From the NCBI GenBank assembly GCA_026224995.1, contig JAMFRX010000704.1, positions 1-18,271 on the forward strand: 18,271 nt of DNA. Reading direction: 5' to 3'. Position 1 is the first letter of the stretch. Each line of letters begins with the position of its first letter. Origin of the DNA: Puia dinghuensis. Its GTDB lineage: Bacteria; Bacteroidota; Bacteroidia; Chitinophagales; Chitinophagaceae. Under the pieces are notes generated by a model, which was given only the letters and a program-made list of their open reading frames with translations, did no database searches and was not told where the DNA came from. The position numbers were made by a program, and so were the translations under genes. Positions 1 through 8,185 of the stretch are shown piece by piece.

Positions 1-2119
1 CATGAACTGCTGGATGCCTCAGACGGGAAAGATGGGAGACGGGTGGGCTTACACGTACGATGCCCTCAAGATACGCGGATTCAAACAGACGCATCAGCCT
101 AGCCCCTGGATCAACGACTATGGGCAGTTCGCGGTGATGCCCGTCGTCGGCAAGCGTTTGTTCAAAGAAGATGACCGGGCCAGCTGGTTTTCGCATAAGG
201 CGGAGGTCGCGCATCCTTATTATTATAGTGTGTATCTCGCCGACCCGGACGTCACGACGGAGATCACGCCTACCGAAAGGGCCGCCGGCATCCGGTTCAC
301 GTTCCCGAAAACGGACAGCGCCTATGTCGTCATAGATGCGCTGGACAATGGCTCTTATGTAAAGATCATCCCTTCGGAGAACAAGATCATCGGGTATACG
401 ACCAAGAACAGCGGGGGCGTGCCGGATAATTTCAAGAATTATTTTGTGATCGTTTTTAGCCGGCCCTTTGCCAATACCGCCGTTTTCAGTGGGGACGCGC
501 TGAATGATACCCGGCTGGAAGAAAAGGATACGCATGTGGGTGCCGTCGTCGGTTTTTCCATCGCCAGGCGAGGCGATCAGGTCTATGCGCGTGTCGCTTC
601 TTCGTTCATCAGCCCGGAACAGGCCGAGCTCAATCTCAAGGAGATCGGGAGCGACGATTTCGAGACAGTAAAATCGAAGGCCAAGGCCATCTGGAACAAG
701 GAGCTGGGTCGGGTCAAAGCGGAAGGCGGGACGGTGGACCAGACGGGTACGTTCTACTCCTGTATCTACCGGACCATGCTGTTCCCACGGAAATTCTATG
801 AGCTGGACGCCCAGGGCAAGATCGTGCATTATAGTCCCTATAACGGACAGGTGCTGCCGGGGTATATGTTTACCGACAATGGTTTTTGGGATACGTTCCG
901 TGCGGTTTTTCCACTGTTCAATCTGATGCATCGGGAGCTGAATGCCCATATCCAGGCGGGGCTTGTGAATGCGTATAAGGAGAGTGGGTTTTTGCCGGAG
1001 TGGCAGAGCCCGGGGCATCGGGATTGTATGATCGGGTCGAACTCCGCATCGATCGTTGCAGATGCGTATCTGCAGGGGTTGCGGGGATATGATATCAACA
1101 CGCTATATGAAGCGTTGCTAAAGAATACGAATCATGAAGGTCCTGTTCAGTCGGTTGGCCGGAAAGGATATGAGTATTACAACCGTCTGGGGTATGTGCC
1201 TTATGATGTCAACATTTATGAGAATGCCGCCCGGACCCTGGAGTATGCGTATGACGACCATTGTATCTATCTGCTGGCGAAAGCGTTGGGCCGGCCGAAG
1301 GCGGAGATCGATTCGTTTGCCCGGCGCAGTCAGAATTATCGGAATTTATATGACCCCGCGCATAAGCTGATGCATGGAAAGAACCAGGACGGCAGCTGGT
1401 CAGCTAACTTCAATCCGTTCAAATGGGGGGATGCCTTTACGGAGGGCAATAGCTGGCATTATACCTGGGGCGTCTTCCAGGATATACAGGGGCTGAAGGA
1501 CCTCATGGGTGGTAAGGCGGCGTTCATCGGAATGCTCGACTCTGTGTTTATCGTGCCGCCTGTATTCGATGCTTCCTATTATACATCCGTGATCCATGAG
1601 ATCCGGGAGATGCAGATCACGAACATGGGGAATTATGCACACGGCAATCAGCCGATCCAACATATGATCTATCTGTATGAGTATGCCGGCGAGCCCTGGA
1701 AGACCCAATATTGGGTGAGAGAAGCGATGAACCGGCTTTATCACGCCACGCCGGACGGCTATTGCGGTGATGAGGACAACGGGCAGACCTCCGCCTGGTA
1801 TATCTGGTCGGCCATCGGCTGCTACCCGGTCTGTCCCGGTACGGATCAGTATATATTAGGCGCACCCTTATTCAAAAAGATGACGCTGACGCTGGAGAAT
1901 GGCAAGCAGATCGTCATCAACGCGCCGGCAAATAACGCGGAGAACCGGTATGTGAGCAAGGTCGTGGTCAACGGAAAGGTCTATGGTAAGAACTGGCTAA
2001 GCCATAAGGCGCTGATGGAGGGTAGTGTGATCGATTTCTCGATGAGCCCGGTGCCTGACAAACATCTTGGCACCAGTCCGGATGCGTTTCCGTATAGCTT
2101 TTCTCACCCGAAAGAATAA
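1..2119 (+). CDS. GH92 family alpha-mannosidase-like glycosidase, 5' end missing
   Basis: Glycoside hydrolase family 92 enzymes are calcium-dependent inverting exo-alpha-mannosidases, usually exported, that trim N-glycans or mannans. The frame is open from the window edge, so the first ATG (position 2) is internal. Full-length members are about 730-770 residues, so a signal peptide and roughly 50-70 residues of the N-terminal beta-sandwich lie outside. Numbering from position 2: the aromatic THQPSPW segment near residue 31 belongs to the N-terminal domain; GFWDTFRAVFP (about 298) and EWQSPGHRDCMIGSNSA (about 339) are typical of the (alpha/alpha)6 barrel; GDEDNGQ carries the expected base aspartates D590 and D592. 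The motif that normally reads HGNEP, holding the general acid, here reads HGNQP, with Gln at 550. Family assignment is certain; alpha-mannosidase versus phosphomannose-cleaving specificity is open. Only 5 nt separate it from the GH29 gene, indicating one transcript. Its promoter is outside the window. Confidence 0.93.
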   Translation, partial: MNCWMPQTGKMGDGWAYTYDALKIRGFKQTHQPSPWINDYGQFAVMPVVGKRLFKEDDRASWFSHKAEVAHPYYYSVYLADPDVTTEITPTERAAGIRFTFPKTDSAYVVIDALDNGSYVKIIPSENKIIGYTTKNSGGVPDNFKNYFVIVFSRPFANTAVFSGDALNDTRLEEKDTHVGAVVGFSIARRGDQVYARVASSFISPEQAELNLKEIGSDDFETVKSKAKAIWNKELGRVKAEGGTVDQTGTFYSCIYRTMLFPRKFYELDAQGKIVHYSPYNGQVLPGYMFTDNGFWDTFRAVFPLFNLMHRELNAHIQAGLVNAYKESGFLPEWQSPGHRDCMIGSNSASIVADAYLQGLRGYDINTLYEALLKNTNHEGPVQSVGRKGYEYYNRLGYVPYDVNIYENAARTLEYAYDDHCIYLLAKALGRPKAEIDSFARRSQNYRNLYDPAHKLMHGKNQDGSWSANFNPFKWGDAFTEGNSWHYTWGVFQDIQGLKDLMGGKAAFIGMLDSVFIVPPVFDASYYTSVIHEIREMQITNMGNYAHGNQPIQHMIYLYEYAGEPWKTQYWVREAMNRLYHATPDGYCGDEDNGQTSAWYIWSAIGCYPVCPGTDQYILGAPLFKKMTLTLENGKQIVINAPANNAENRYVSKVVVNGKVYGKNWLSHKALMEGSVIDFSMSPVPDKHLGTSPDAFPYSFSHPKE

Positions 2120-2124
2120 ACTCT

Positions 2125-4209
2125 ATGTTCCGTATTTGGTCTTTTTTGTTTTGCCTGGTGGCGCTGGAGTCGAATGCGCAGAGCTACCAACCGGCGCCGG
2201 TCACGCGGGTGCAGGTCTACCAGCCTACGTGGGAATCGCTGGACAAGCGGCCGGTGCCGCAATGGTACCAGGATGCGAAGTTTGGCATATTTATCCATTG
2301 GGGGGTTTATTCCGTGCCGGCCTTCCGGACCAAGGGGCAGTATGCGGAATGGTATGAGAACGGGTTGAACACCGGGGACTCGGTTACCATTGCCTATCAT
2401 AAAAAGAAATATGGGTCGCTTACCTATTATCAGTTGGCCGACCAATTCAAGGCCGAGCTCTTCGATCCCGAAGAATGGGCGAAGCTTATCGAGCAGTCCG
2501 GGGCGCGGTATGTAGTGCTGACCTCCAAGCATCATGACGGGTTTGCGTTGTGGCCGAGCAAAGAAGCCTCGCGGGACTGGGGTTTTCCCTGGAATTCTGT
2601 GGACGCCGGTCCGCATCGCGATCTGGTGGGCGATCTGTTCAAGGCGCTGCGGAAGACCAGTGTGCATCCCGGGCTTTACTATTCGCTTTATGAATGGTAC
2701 AATCCGATATGGCTGAAGGATCATAAACGGTATGTCGCCGAGCATGAGTGGCCGCAGATGAAGGATGTGATCAACACCTACAAACCCGAGGTCTTTTGGA
2801 CCGATGGGGAGTGGGATGAAAGTGCCGAGACCTGGAAGTCGAAAGAGTTTTTGACGTGGCTCTACAATGAGAGCCCGGTAGGGGATGAGGTGGTCACTTA
2901 TGATCGCTGGGGCGCCGGGATAAGGTTCAAGCATGGCGGTGTCTTTACGCCGGAATATCAGCCGAACATCAGTTTCGCGGACCATTACTGGGAAGAGAGC
3001 AGGGGAATGGGTTATTCCTATGGGTACAACCGGAATGAAGACGTCTGGGATTATAACACGGCTCAGTCCATGATATTGCAGCTCGTCGACAAGGTCAGCG
3101 GGGGTGGTAATTTCCTTCTCGATATCGGTCCTGATGCGGATGGGAAGATCCCGCCGATCATGGAGGAGCGGCTGGCGCAGATCGGGGAGTGGATGAAGGA
3201 TAATAGCGAGGCTATTTATAACACGGTGAGGTGGCGGGTGCCGAACCAGGAAGGGAACGGAGAGAAAGCCTGCTATTTTACTTATAACCCGAAAGAGAAT
3301 AATCTTTACGCGATCCTGCCCAAATGGCCGGGTGAGGAGTTCGTTATAAAAGATCTGCAGCTGGTTTCGGGGGCATACGCGATGCTGCTGGGGACGAATG
3401 AAACTTTGAACACTGAGCAGCGGGGAAAGGATCTTGTGATCAAGTTCCCGGCCTATAATCCCAAGAGTATAAAGCATGAATCTGCTTATGTCATCAAGCT
3501 CGCGTATACGGGAGCTTTTGCCGCCAATCCGACTGTGTCGACAAGCTATCCGGGGAGCTCGTTAAAGCCGCTGGTGACTATCACGGTTAAAGATAACAGC
3601 GAGGTTCGGTATACGTTGGACGGGTCCCGGCCGCATGAGGGGTCCACGCTATATAAGAGACCTTTTACTTCCGGGCAGTCGACGACTTTAAAGGTTCGGA
3701 GCTTCAGGGCGGGGGCGTTGCCGAGTAATCTGGAGGAAGTGCCGTTGACGGTATTCAGTTATCTCCCGGCTGCGAAAGTTGCGTCGTTGCAAAAAGGGTT
3801 GAAGGTCGCTAAGTATGAAGTTATAGCATCTTCGGTCAACGATCTGGCGAAGGTGGCGCCGGTAAAAGAAACGGTGTCGGCTATGCCTTCCGTCAATGAT
3901 CTTACGCGCGCCGACAATGCGGGTCTGTCCTATACGGGTTATATCCTGATCCCAACCGATGGGCTTTATTTGTATTATCTCTCTGCAGACGATGGCGCTG
4001 TCCTTTCCATCGACGGGCTGGTCGTGGTCGATAACGACGGGAAGCATGCCAATACCGAGAAGATAGGCATAGCCGCTTTGAAGAAGGGGCCGCATTATTT
4101 CCGGCTGGATTATATCCAGGCGGGGAGCGATAAGGCACTTAAGCTGGAATACAGCACATACGGGGTCGACAGGCAGGAGCTGCCGGCAGCTGCCTGGGGC
4201 CATGAATAA
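2125..4209 (+). CDS. GH29 alpha-L-fucosidase with chitobiase-C-like and PA14 C-terminal domains
   Basis: Retaining exo-alpha-L-fucosidase, predicted to be exported and to remove terminal fucose from glycans. It starts with a signal peptide (hydrophobic residues 5-14, likely cleavage after SNA at 18, no lipobox Cys). The GH29 barrel spans about 25-460: FGIFIHWGVYSVPA, SKHHDGFALW, and VFWTDGEWD with D227 as probable nucleophile. The Glu of FTPEYQP (E277) is the candidate acid/base, by analogy with GH29-B enzymes such as BT2970. A CHB_HEX_C-type beta-sandwich follows (about 466-550, with RYTLDGSRP), then a PA14 domain (about 558-694) with the adjacent aspartates D622-D623 that bind calcium and sugar in PA14 lectins. 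It is the second gene after GH92 (5-nt gap, no Shine-Dalgarno visible), so probably cotranscribed. Its stop codon directly touches that of the convergent GH97 gene, which carries the same kind of tail. Exact linkage specificity cannot be read from sequence. Confidence 0.95.
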   Translation: MFRIWSFLFCLVALESNAQSYQPAPVTRVQVYQPTWESLDKRPVPQWYQDAKFGIFIHWGVYSVPAFRTKGQYAEWYENGLNTGDSVTIAYHKKKYGSLTYYQLADQFKAELFDPEEWAKLIEQSGARYVVLTSKHHDGFALWPSKEASRDWGFPWNSVDAGPHRDLVGDLFKALRKTSVHPGLYYSLYEWYNPIWLKDHKRYVAEHEWPQMKDVINTYKPEVFWTDGEWDESAETWKSKEFLTWLYNESPVGDEVVTYDRWGAGIRFKHGGVFTPEYQPNISFADHYWEESRGMGYSYGYNRNEDVWDYNTAQSMILQLVDKVSGGGNFLLDIGPDADGKIPPIMEERLAQIGEWMKDNSEAIYNTVRWRVPNQEGNGEKACYFTYNPKENNLYAILPKWPGEEFVIKDLQLVSGAYAMLLGTNETLNTEQRGKDLVIKFPAYNPKSIKHESAYVIKLAYTGAFAANPTVSTSYPGSSLKPLVTITVKDNSEVRYTLDGSRPHEGSTLYKRPFTSGQSTTLKVRSFRAGALPSNLEEVPLTVFSYLPAAKVASLQKGLKVAKYEVIASSVNDLAKVAPVKETVSAMPSVNDLTRADNAGLSYTGYILIPTDGLYLYYLSADDGAVLSIDGLVVVDNDGKHANTEKIGIAALKKGPHYFRLDYIQAGSDKALKLEYSTYGVDRQELPAAAWGHE

Positions 4210-7035
4210 TTAAGGAGAAGAAAAGAGGGCAGCAGGGATCGGCTGTTTTTCCAGGTGCGGCCCCTTTATGAAGACCTGCAGTGTCTGGCCGGAGGAATTC
4301 TGAAAGTAATCGAGCGTAAAGGGGTGCTTGCCCGCCGCAAGCGCCCGGTCGCCCGATCGTTCGAGGTCGCCATGACAGCCGTCGTTGTCGACTATTTTTT
4401 GATCACCGATAAACAGCTGCGAACCATCATCCGAGACCGTATAAAACGTATAGACGCCCGTCTCGGGGATCGTTATCCAGCCCTGGAACTGCAAGCCATA
4501 TTCGTTTGCCCGCACAGGGATGCTATTCAGGCCGGGTGAGCCGGTACGACCGTGTTTTTTTTCCGTAAGCCTACTGAATCCGGGCATCGAGTCCCATTTG
4601 CCTTCGTAATACCCATACGTTAAGCCCGGCAGCCCGTCGGGTGCGGGTGTGGGAAGATCGGGTGTGACCTTTTGGAATAGCTGATTGCTGATCTCGCTCG
4701 AGCCGCCGGCGGCAAAGAATATTCGACTTCTTAGCGTAGTGGTAGTATCCAGGCGGATGGAGTCTTTATACAGTGGGGAAGCGGGCATGGGTTCCGAACC
4801 GTCGATGGTATACCGGATCTCGCCTGTCAGGCTGGTCGACAGCTGGATGGATCTGCTGCCGGTGAAGATGCCGCCCGAGGGCGATACGGCAGGGGCGGGA
4901 GCAAGGAGGAATTGGGCGATGACGTCGGCAACGCTGGCATTGAGCGCGCCGTCCTTGTCCTTGATAAAAATGCGGGCCCTGATGAGTGCGGGTTGGGTGA
5001 GGGTGATCGCGCCGGTGTACAGGGACGATCGGGAATCCGGGTCGCTGCCATCGGTGGTATAGCGGATCTGGCCGCCGGGTTTGGCGATCATGCGGACTTG
5101 CTGAGGCCCTTGAAGATAGCCACCTGCTGGCCGGATGGTGATTGCGAGGGCTGGATGGTCGGTCTTGGTAAGTTTGGCGACGAAACCGCCTTTTGCCTTT
5201 AGTAGGATAGAGAGCGAATCGGCGGCAGTATAGCCGGTGACAGAATGGAGGATGCGGTCGCTGCTGGTGAGATCGTCACTGATGATCTCCGCCTTAAAAT
5301 CACCGGGTCCAAGGAATGCAAGAGAGAGCCCAAGCTGTTTTTGATCGCCCGCATTGATGACGCCGATGAACCAGTCTTTTCCTTTACGGCGGGCGAAGGC
5401 GGCCAGCTCGCCGATACGGCTTGGCGGCAGGACAAGGGTTTCATCCCAGGTAGTAGGGATCGAGCGGATGACGGGCAGGGCCGGGCTTGCCAGATAGACC
5501 GCCGGATCGTCCGCCCAGCACAGCAGCGGGGAATTATAGATAACGGTGAGGGCTAATTGTTGGGCGCGGGAGGTGCCATAGGCCAGGCTGCTGGTGAAAA
5601 CACCCGGCGTATAATCCGCGGGACCGGCCAGGAATCGGGTGAAGGGAAGGATCGCGTTATTGATAGGGCCTTGTGGTGTAAAAGTCCGCCATTCCTGACC
5701 ATAGATGCCTTCACGGGTGATCTCGTTTGGAAAGCGGCGGTTGTAGCCGGTGGGCTTATTGGCGCCATGGAAATCGATCATCAGGTGAAAAGACAGACCG
5801 TCTTTAAGCGCCTTTTCGTAGAAGCGGACCTGATCGATTCCCTCCTTGTCGATGTAGTCGATCTTCAGGCCGGCTACTCCTAATTGGTTCATATCGCTGA
5901 AAAAGACCTTGCGGATAGAATCGTTTTTTAGAGAGGCATAGGACTTCCAGACGAAGATGCCGACATGTTTTTTGCCGGCATAGCGGACCAGGGAACGCAG
6001 GGAGTCGAACGGATTGGGCCAGCTGCTATCCCAGCCGGCGTCAACGATGCTGTATTCGAAGCCGAGCGCAGCGGCTTTATCGACATAGGCTTTTTCAAGG
6101 TCGAGGGTGGTGACATTGTCGTGTACGAAATAGGACCATACGGCCCGGCCCGGCTGTACCCAGGGGATCCGACGGTATGCCGTATCGGGGGCAGGGTTGA
6201 GGTCGGGGATCATGTCCGAGTTGACGAGCCCATTGAGGGTAGCGGATGCCAGGACGACGCGCCAGGGGGAGGTAACGGTCCCCTCGATCGTCCAGCCATT
6301 GGGATCGTTTATGAATGCGGCGTGCAGGGTGTTAGCCGTATCGGAGCGGAGCGACATCCCGCTATAATTATATAGGGCAGCTTCTGTGATGCTGGCGTAG
6401 CCGCCATCGGGTGTCTGGAACGTCACTGGCGGCCCCAGCTGTTTGCTGCCGAGATCTTTGACAAGGCTTGCATAGTGCAGTCCTTCGTAGTAATAGACGT
6501 TTTCCTGGTACCATATCCGGGAATTGGCGGGTAGATGCCAGGAGCTGGATTCGCCGGTCACCAGAGTGCCAGGGCTCCCGGTTACGATTGAAGCGGAGCC
6601 CGGCGGAACGATATAACGAAAGGCGAATCCGTCGTCGAAGATGCGGCATTCGAGCCGGTAGTGGACGCCGTGCTTTTGTTGGATGGGGATCAGTGCCTGC
6701 CGATAATGGTTGGTAGCGCTATTATGCACACCCTTCCAGGGGTAGGAGGTATTGTTCAGGGACAGAACGGGGGTGCCGAGCTGGATATTCTGACCAAGGT
6801 CGGCGGAGGCGATCTCGATGCCGAGGGACGAGGTCAGGACGATGGGTTTGCCGTTCAGCTGGAGCGACCAGGCCAGATGGTGGGTGGAATCTACAAAGAC
6901 CGAGGCCTGCAGCTTACCGGAAGGGCTGGTGAAACGGAGGGGGGTTGGCTGCTGTGCGATGGCAGGCACGCCGGTATAAAGCAGAAGGACAAGGATCGTC
7001 GTGATCGTCGCGAGCGTAGGGGGCCGTAGGGACAT
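4210..7035 (-). CDS. GH97 glycosidase (probably retaining alpha-galactosidase type) with two chitobiase-C-like domains and PA14
   Basis: Glycoside hydrolase family 97 includes inverting alpha-glucosidases (SusB) and retaining alpha-galactosidases or beta-L-arabinopyranosidases. A signal peptide is present (hydrophobic stretch about 9-26, cleavage after AIA near 27). The N-terminal sandwich and barrel occupy about 30-620: VDAGWD, then GLKIDYIDKEG with D393 as candidate nucleophile, FHGANKPTG, and REGIYGQEW. In the retaining enzyme BT1871 nucleophile and acid/base are Asp415 and Glu470, 55 residues apart; D393 and E448 here have the same spacing, which favours the retaining subgroup. Two CHB_HEX_C-like repeats follow (about 626-710 with RYTTDGSDP, 715-795 with RYTIDGSEP), then PA14 (about 798-941) with D869-D870. 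At 941 residues it is roughly 250-300 longer than a plain GH97. The gene lies 9 nt downstream of the lacI-type gene, with no visible ribosome site, so it is probably cotranscribed and translationally coupled. Substrate remains inferred. Confidence 0.93.
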   Translation of the reverse strand: MSLRPPTLATITTILVLLLYTGVPAIAQQPTPLRFTSPSGKLQASVFVDSTHHLAWSLQLNGKPIVLTSSLGIEIASADLGQNIQLGTPVLSLNNTSYPWKGVHNSATNHYRQALIPIQQKHGVHYRLECRIFDDGFAFRYIVPPGSASIVTGSPGTLVTGESSSWHLPANSRIWYQENVYYYEGLHYASLVKDLGSKQLGPPVTFQTPDGGYASITEAALYNYSGMSLRSDTANTLHAAFINDPNGWTIEGTVTSPWRVVLASATLNGLVNSDMIPDLNPAPDTAYRRIPWVQPGRAVWSYFVHDNVTTLDLEKAYVDKAAALGFEYSIVDAGWDSSWPNPFDSLRSLVRYAGKKHVGIFVWKSYASLKNDSIRKVFFSDMNQLGVAGLKIDYIDKEGIDQVRFYEKALKDGLSFHLMIDFHGANKPTGYNRRFPNEITREGIYGQEWRTFTPQGPINNAILPFTRFLAGPADYTPGVFTSSLAYGTSRAQQLALTVIYNSPLLCWADDPAVYLASPALPVIRSIPTTWDETLVLPPSRIGELAAFARRKGKDWFIGVINAGDQKQLGLSLAFLGPGDFKAEIISDDLTSSDRILHSVTGYTAADSLSILLKAKGGFVAKLTKTDHPALAITIRPAGGYLQGPQQVRMIAKPGGQIRYTTDGSDPDSRSSLYTGAITLTQPALIRARIFIKDKDGALNASVADVIAQFLLAPAPAVSPSGGIFTGSRSIQLSTSLTGEIRYTIDGSEPMPASPLYKDSIRLDTTTTLRSRIFFAAGGSSEISNQLFQKVTPDLPTPAPDGLPGLTYGYYEGKWDSMPGFSRLTEKKHGRTGSPGLNSIPVRANEYGLQFQGWITIPETGVYTFYTVSDDGSQLFIGDQKIVDNDGCHGDLERSGDRALAAGKHPFTLDYFQNSSGQTLQVFIKGPHLEKQPIPAALFSSP

Positions 7036-7044
7036 GAAGGCGGG

Positions 7045-8067
7045 TTATTTTTGTTGCTTGTGGATCGCCAGCTGGGACTGAACGGTGATCTTTTTAAACG
7101 GGCTTGTTGAATTTTCGTCCCTTCTGCTCAGAAGTTCCAGGAGTACCTCCGTTGCTTTTTGCGCCTGCTGGTAGGGGAACTGTTCGATGGTGGCTATCGG
7201 GGGGAAGGCGGTGTGGTTGATCATGGGCTGGTTGGAGAAGCTGACGAAGCTGATGTCTTTGTTGATCTTGAGCTTCATCTTCCGGGCGTATTGGATGGCG
7301 TCCAGCGTGACGTTGTCGTTGAAGCAGACCAGGGCCGTGGGCTTTCTTTTGAGCCGCAGGAGTTCCGCCATGGCGTTCTCGGTGCCTTCTTTTGTAAGGT
7401 CGGTAGAGACGATCAGGCTGGGGTCGAATTTCAGCGGGTGGCTTTCCAGGCCCTTGATGTAGCCTTCTATCCGCTGCCTGCAGCTATAGAGCTGTTCGGG
7501 TCCGTTGAGCATCCCGATAGTCCGGTGACCATTTTGGAGAAGGAATTTCACCGCCTGAACCGTCCCGGTTTCCACGTTGCAGGCCACGTAATGGATATCG
7601 GGAATATCGGGTATCCTGTCGAAGAACACCACGGGGATGCCGTAGCGTTTCAGCAAGTCAAAGTGTTCATAGTTCTTTGTGCTTTTAGCGATGGAGATGA
7701 TCAGGCCGTCGATGCGTTGATTCATGACGCACTCCACGATATGTTTTTCCCGGGCCTCGCTGTCGTGGGACTGACCGAGCAGGACGGAATATTTGTGTTT
7801 GGTGGAGGCGTCTTCTATCGCGCTGATGGCGGTGGAGAAATAGAATTCGGACAGATCCGGCAGGATGACCCCGATGGTAAAGGTCCTTCTCTTTTGGAAG
7901 AAGATGGCCTTTTGATTGGGTTCGTAGTCCAGTTCCCGGGCCAGCTTCTGCACCCGTATCCTGGTCAGGATATTGATACGATGGTGGTCGTGGAGCGCCC
8001 TGGACACGGTAGAGGTCGAAATGTTTAGCTTTTTAGCAATTTCCTTAATGGTTGGCGGATTGACCAT
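7045..8067 (-). CDS. LacI/GalR family transcriptional regulator
   Basis: Sugar-responsive DNA-binding regulator, cytoplasmic and probably dimeric. The N-terminal helix-turn-helix is clear (about residues 5-27: TIKEIAKKLNISTSTVSRAL). The hinge-helix region follows (LARELDYEPN, about 43-52), then a periplasmic-binding-protein-like effector domain from about 63 to the end (FTIGVILPDLSEFYFS, DGLIIS, VVFFDRIP, GHRTIGMLNGP, TALVCFNDNVTLDAIQYAR). Length of 340 residues is standard for the family. The gene sits directly upstream of the GH97 gene in the same direction, so it most likely controls GH97 and perhaps the nearby GH92-GH29 pair in response to a released sugar; this is inference from position. 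It is transcribed divergently from the GntR-type regulator. The ATG at 8067 places the HTH at the normal distance from the N terminus. I could not identify a convincing LacI-type operator (palindrome centred on CG). Confidence 0.95.
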   Translation of the reverse strand: MVNPPTIKEIAKKLNISTSTVSRALHDHHRINILTRIRVQKLARELDYEPNQKAIFFQKRRTFTIGVILPDLSEFYFSTAISAIEDASTKHKYSVLLGQSHDSEAREKHIVECVMNQRIDGLIISIAKSTKNYEHFDLLKRYGIPVVFFDRIPDIPDIHYVACNVETGTVQAVKFLLQNGHRTIGMLNGPEQLYSCRQRIEGYIKGLESHPLKFDPSLIVSTDLTKEGTENAMAELLRLKRKPTALVCFNDNVTLDAIQYARKMKLKINKDISFVSFSNQPMINHTAFPPIATIEQFPYQQAQKATEVLLELLSRRDENSTSPFKKITVQSQLAIHKQQK

Positions 8068-8157
8068 GGGATATTATTAGGATGGAATTCATATAACATC
8101 ATACAACTAGGGCGAATATAGGATAATTGGCAGAAATTAAAGAATTTTAACCACAAT

Positions 8158-8168
8158 TTGTCATACAA
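8158..8168. promoter_or_regulatory. Candidate FadR-subfamily (GntR) operator TTGTCATACAA
   Basis: TTGT-CAT-ACAA is an inverted repeat that matches the FadR-subfamily operator pattern TNGTNNNACNA at every fixed position. It lies 5 bp upstream of the -7 box at 8174-8181 and 17 bp before the start codon of a FadR-type GntR gene, exactly where an autorepressor would block RNA polymerase. A degenerate half-site (ATACAAC, 8101-8107) lies near the divergent LacI gene. The pattern match is seen in the sequence; autorepression is inference. Confidence 0.55.
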
Positions 8169-8173
8169 CATTA

Positions 8174-8181
8174 TACCTTTG
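8174..8181 (+). promoter_or_regulatory. Bacteroidota -7 promoter box (TACCTTTG) for the GntR-type gene
   Basis: The octamer fits TAnnTTTG of the primary Bacteroidota sigma factor exactly. It ends only 4 bp before the ATG at 8186, so transcription would begin at or a few bases after that ATG, implying a leaderless or nearly leaderless mRNA if this box is used. The GAGG at 8181-8184 is too close to the ATG to serve as a ribosome binding site. No convincing -33 element is seen. Confidence 0.45.
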
Positions 8182-8185
8182 AGGC

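Larger units (their letters stand above)
8068..8185. promoter_or_regulatory. Divergent promoter region between LacI- and GntR-type genes
   Basis: This 118-bp AT-rich spacer must hold the promoters of both regulators. Rightward, TACCTTTG at 8174-8181 is an exact match to the Bacteroidota -7 box TAnnTTTG, though no good -33 TTTG lies at the usual distance. Leftward, the reverse complement of 8113-8120 (TATATTCG) differs from that box at one base and would give a leader of about 40 nt for the LacI gene; this is weak. The 9-mer TCATACAAC occurs twice in the same orientation (8099-8107 and 8161-8169), the second copy overlapping the GntR-type operator candidate. An EcoRI-like palindrome, GAATTC, lies at 8086-8091 without evident meaning. 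Confidence 0.55.

Noticed and set aside
2104..3477. A 457-codon open frame on the minus strand opposite the GH29 gene
   Set aside because: It lies wholly against a well-recognised GH29 coding region; its translation is rich in Pro, Arg and Ile-Pro strings and matches no family I recognise. It is a shadow frame.
4210..7035. Assignment of the GH97 enzyme as a SusB-type inverting alpha-glucosidase
   Set aside because: The GLKIDYID and HGANKPTG context and the 55-residue D393-E448 spacing fit the retaining BT1871-type subgroup better than the Glu-based inverting SusB site.
7159..8028. A 289-codon plus-strand frame opposite the LacI-type gene
   Set aside because: It is antisense to a complete LacI family protein, and the Val/Asp/Gly-rich translation shows no domain; a shadow frame.
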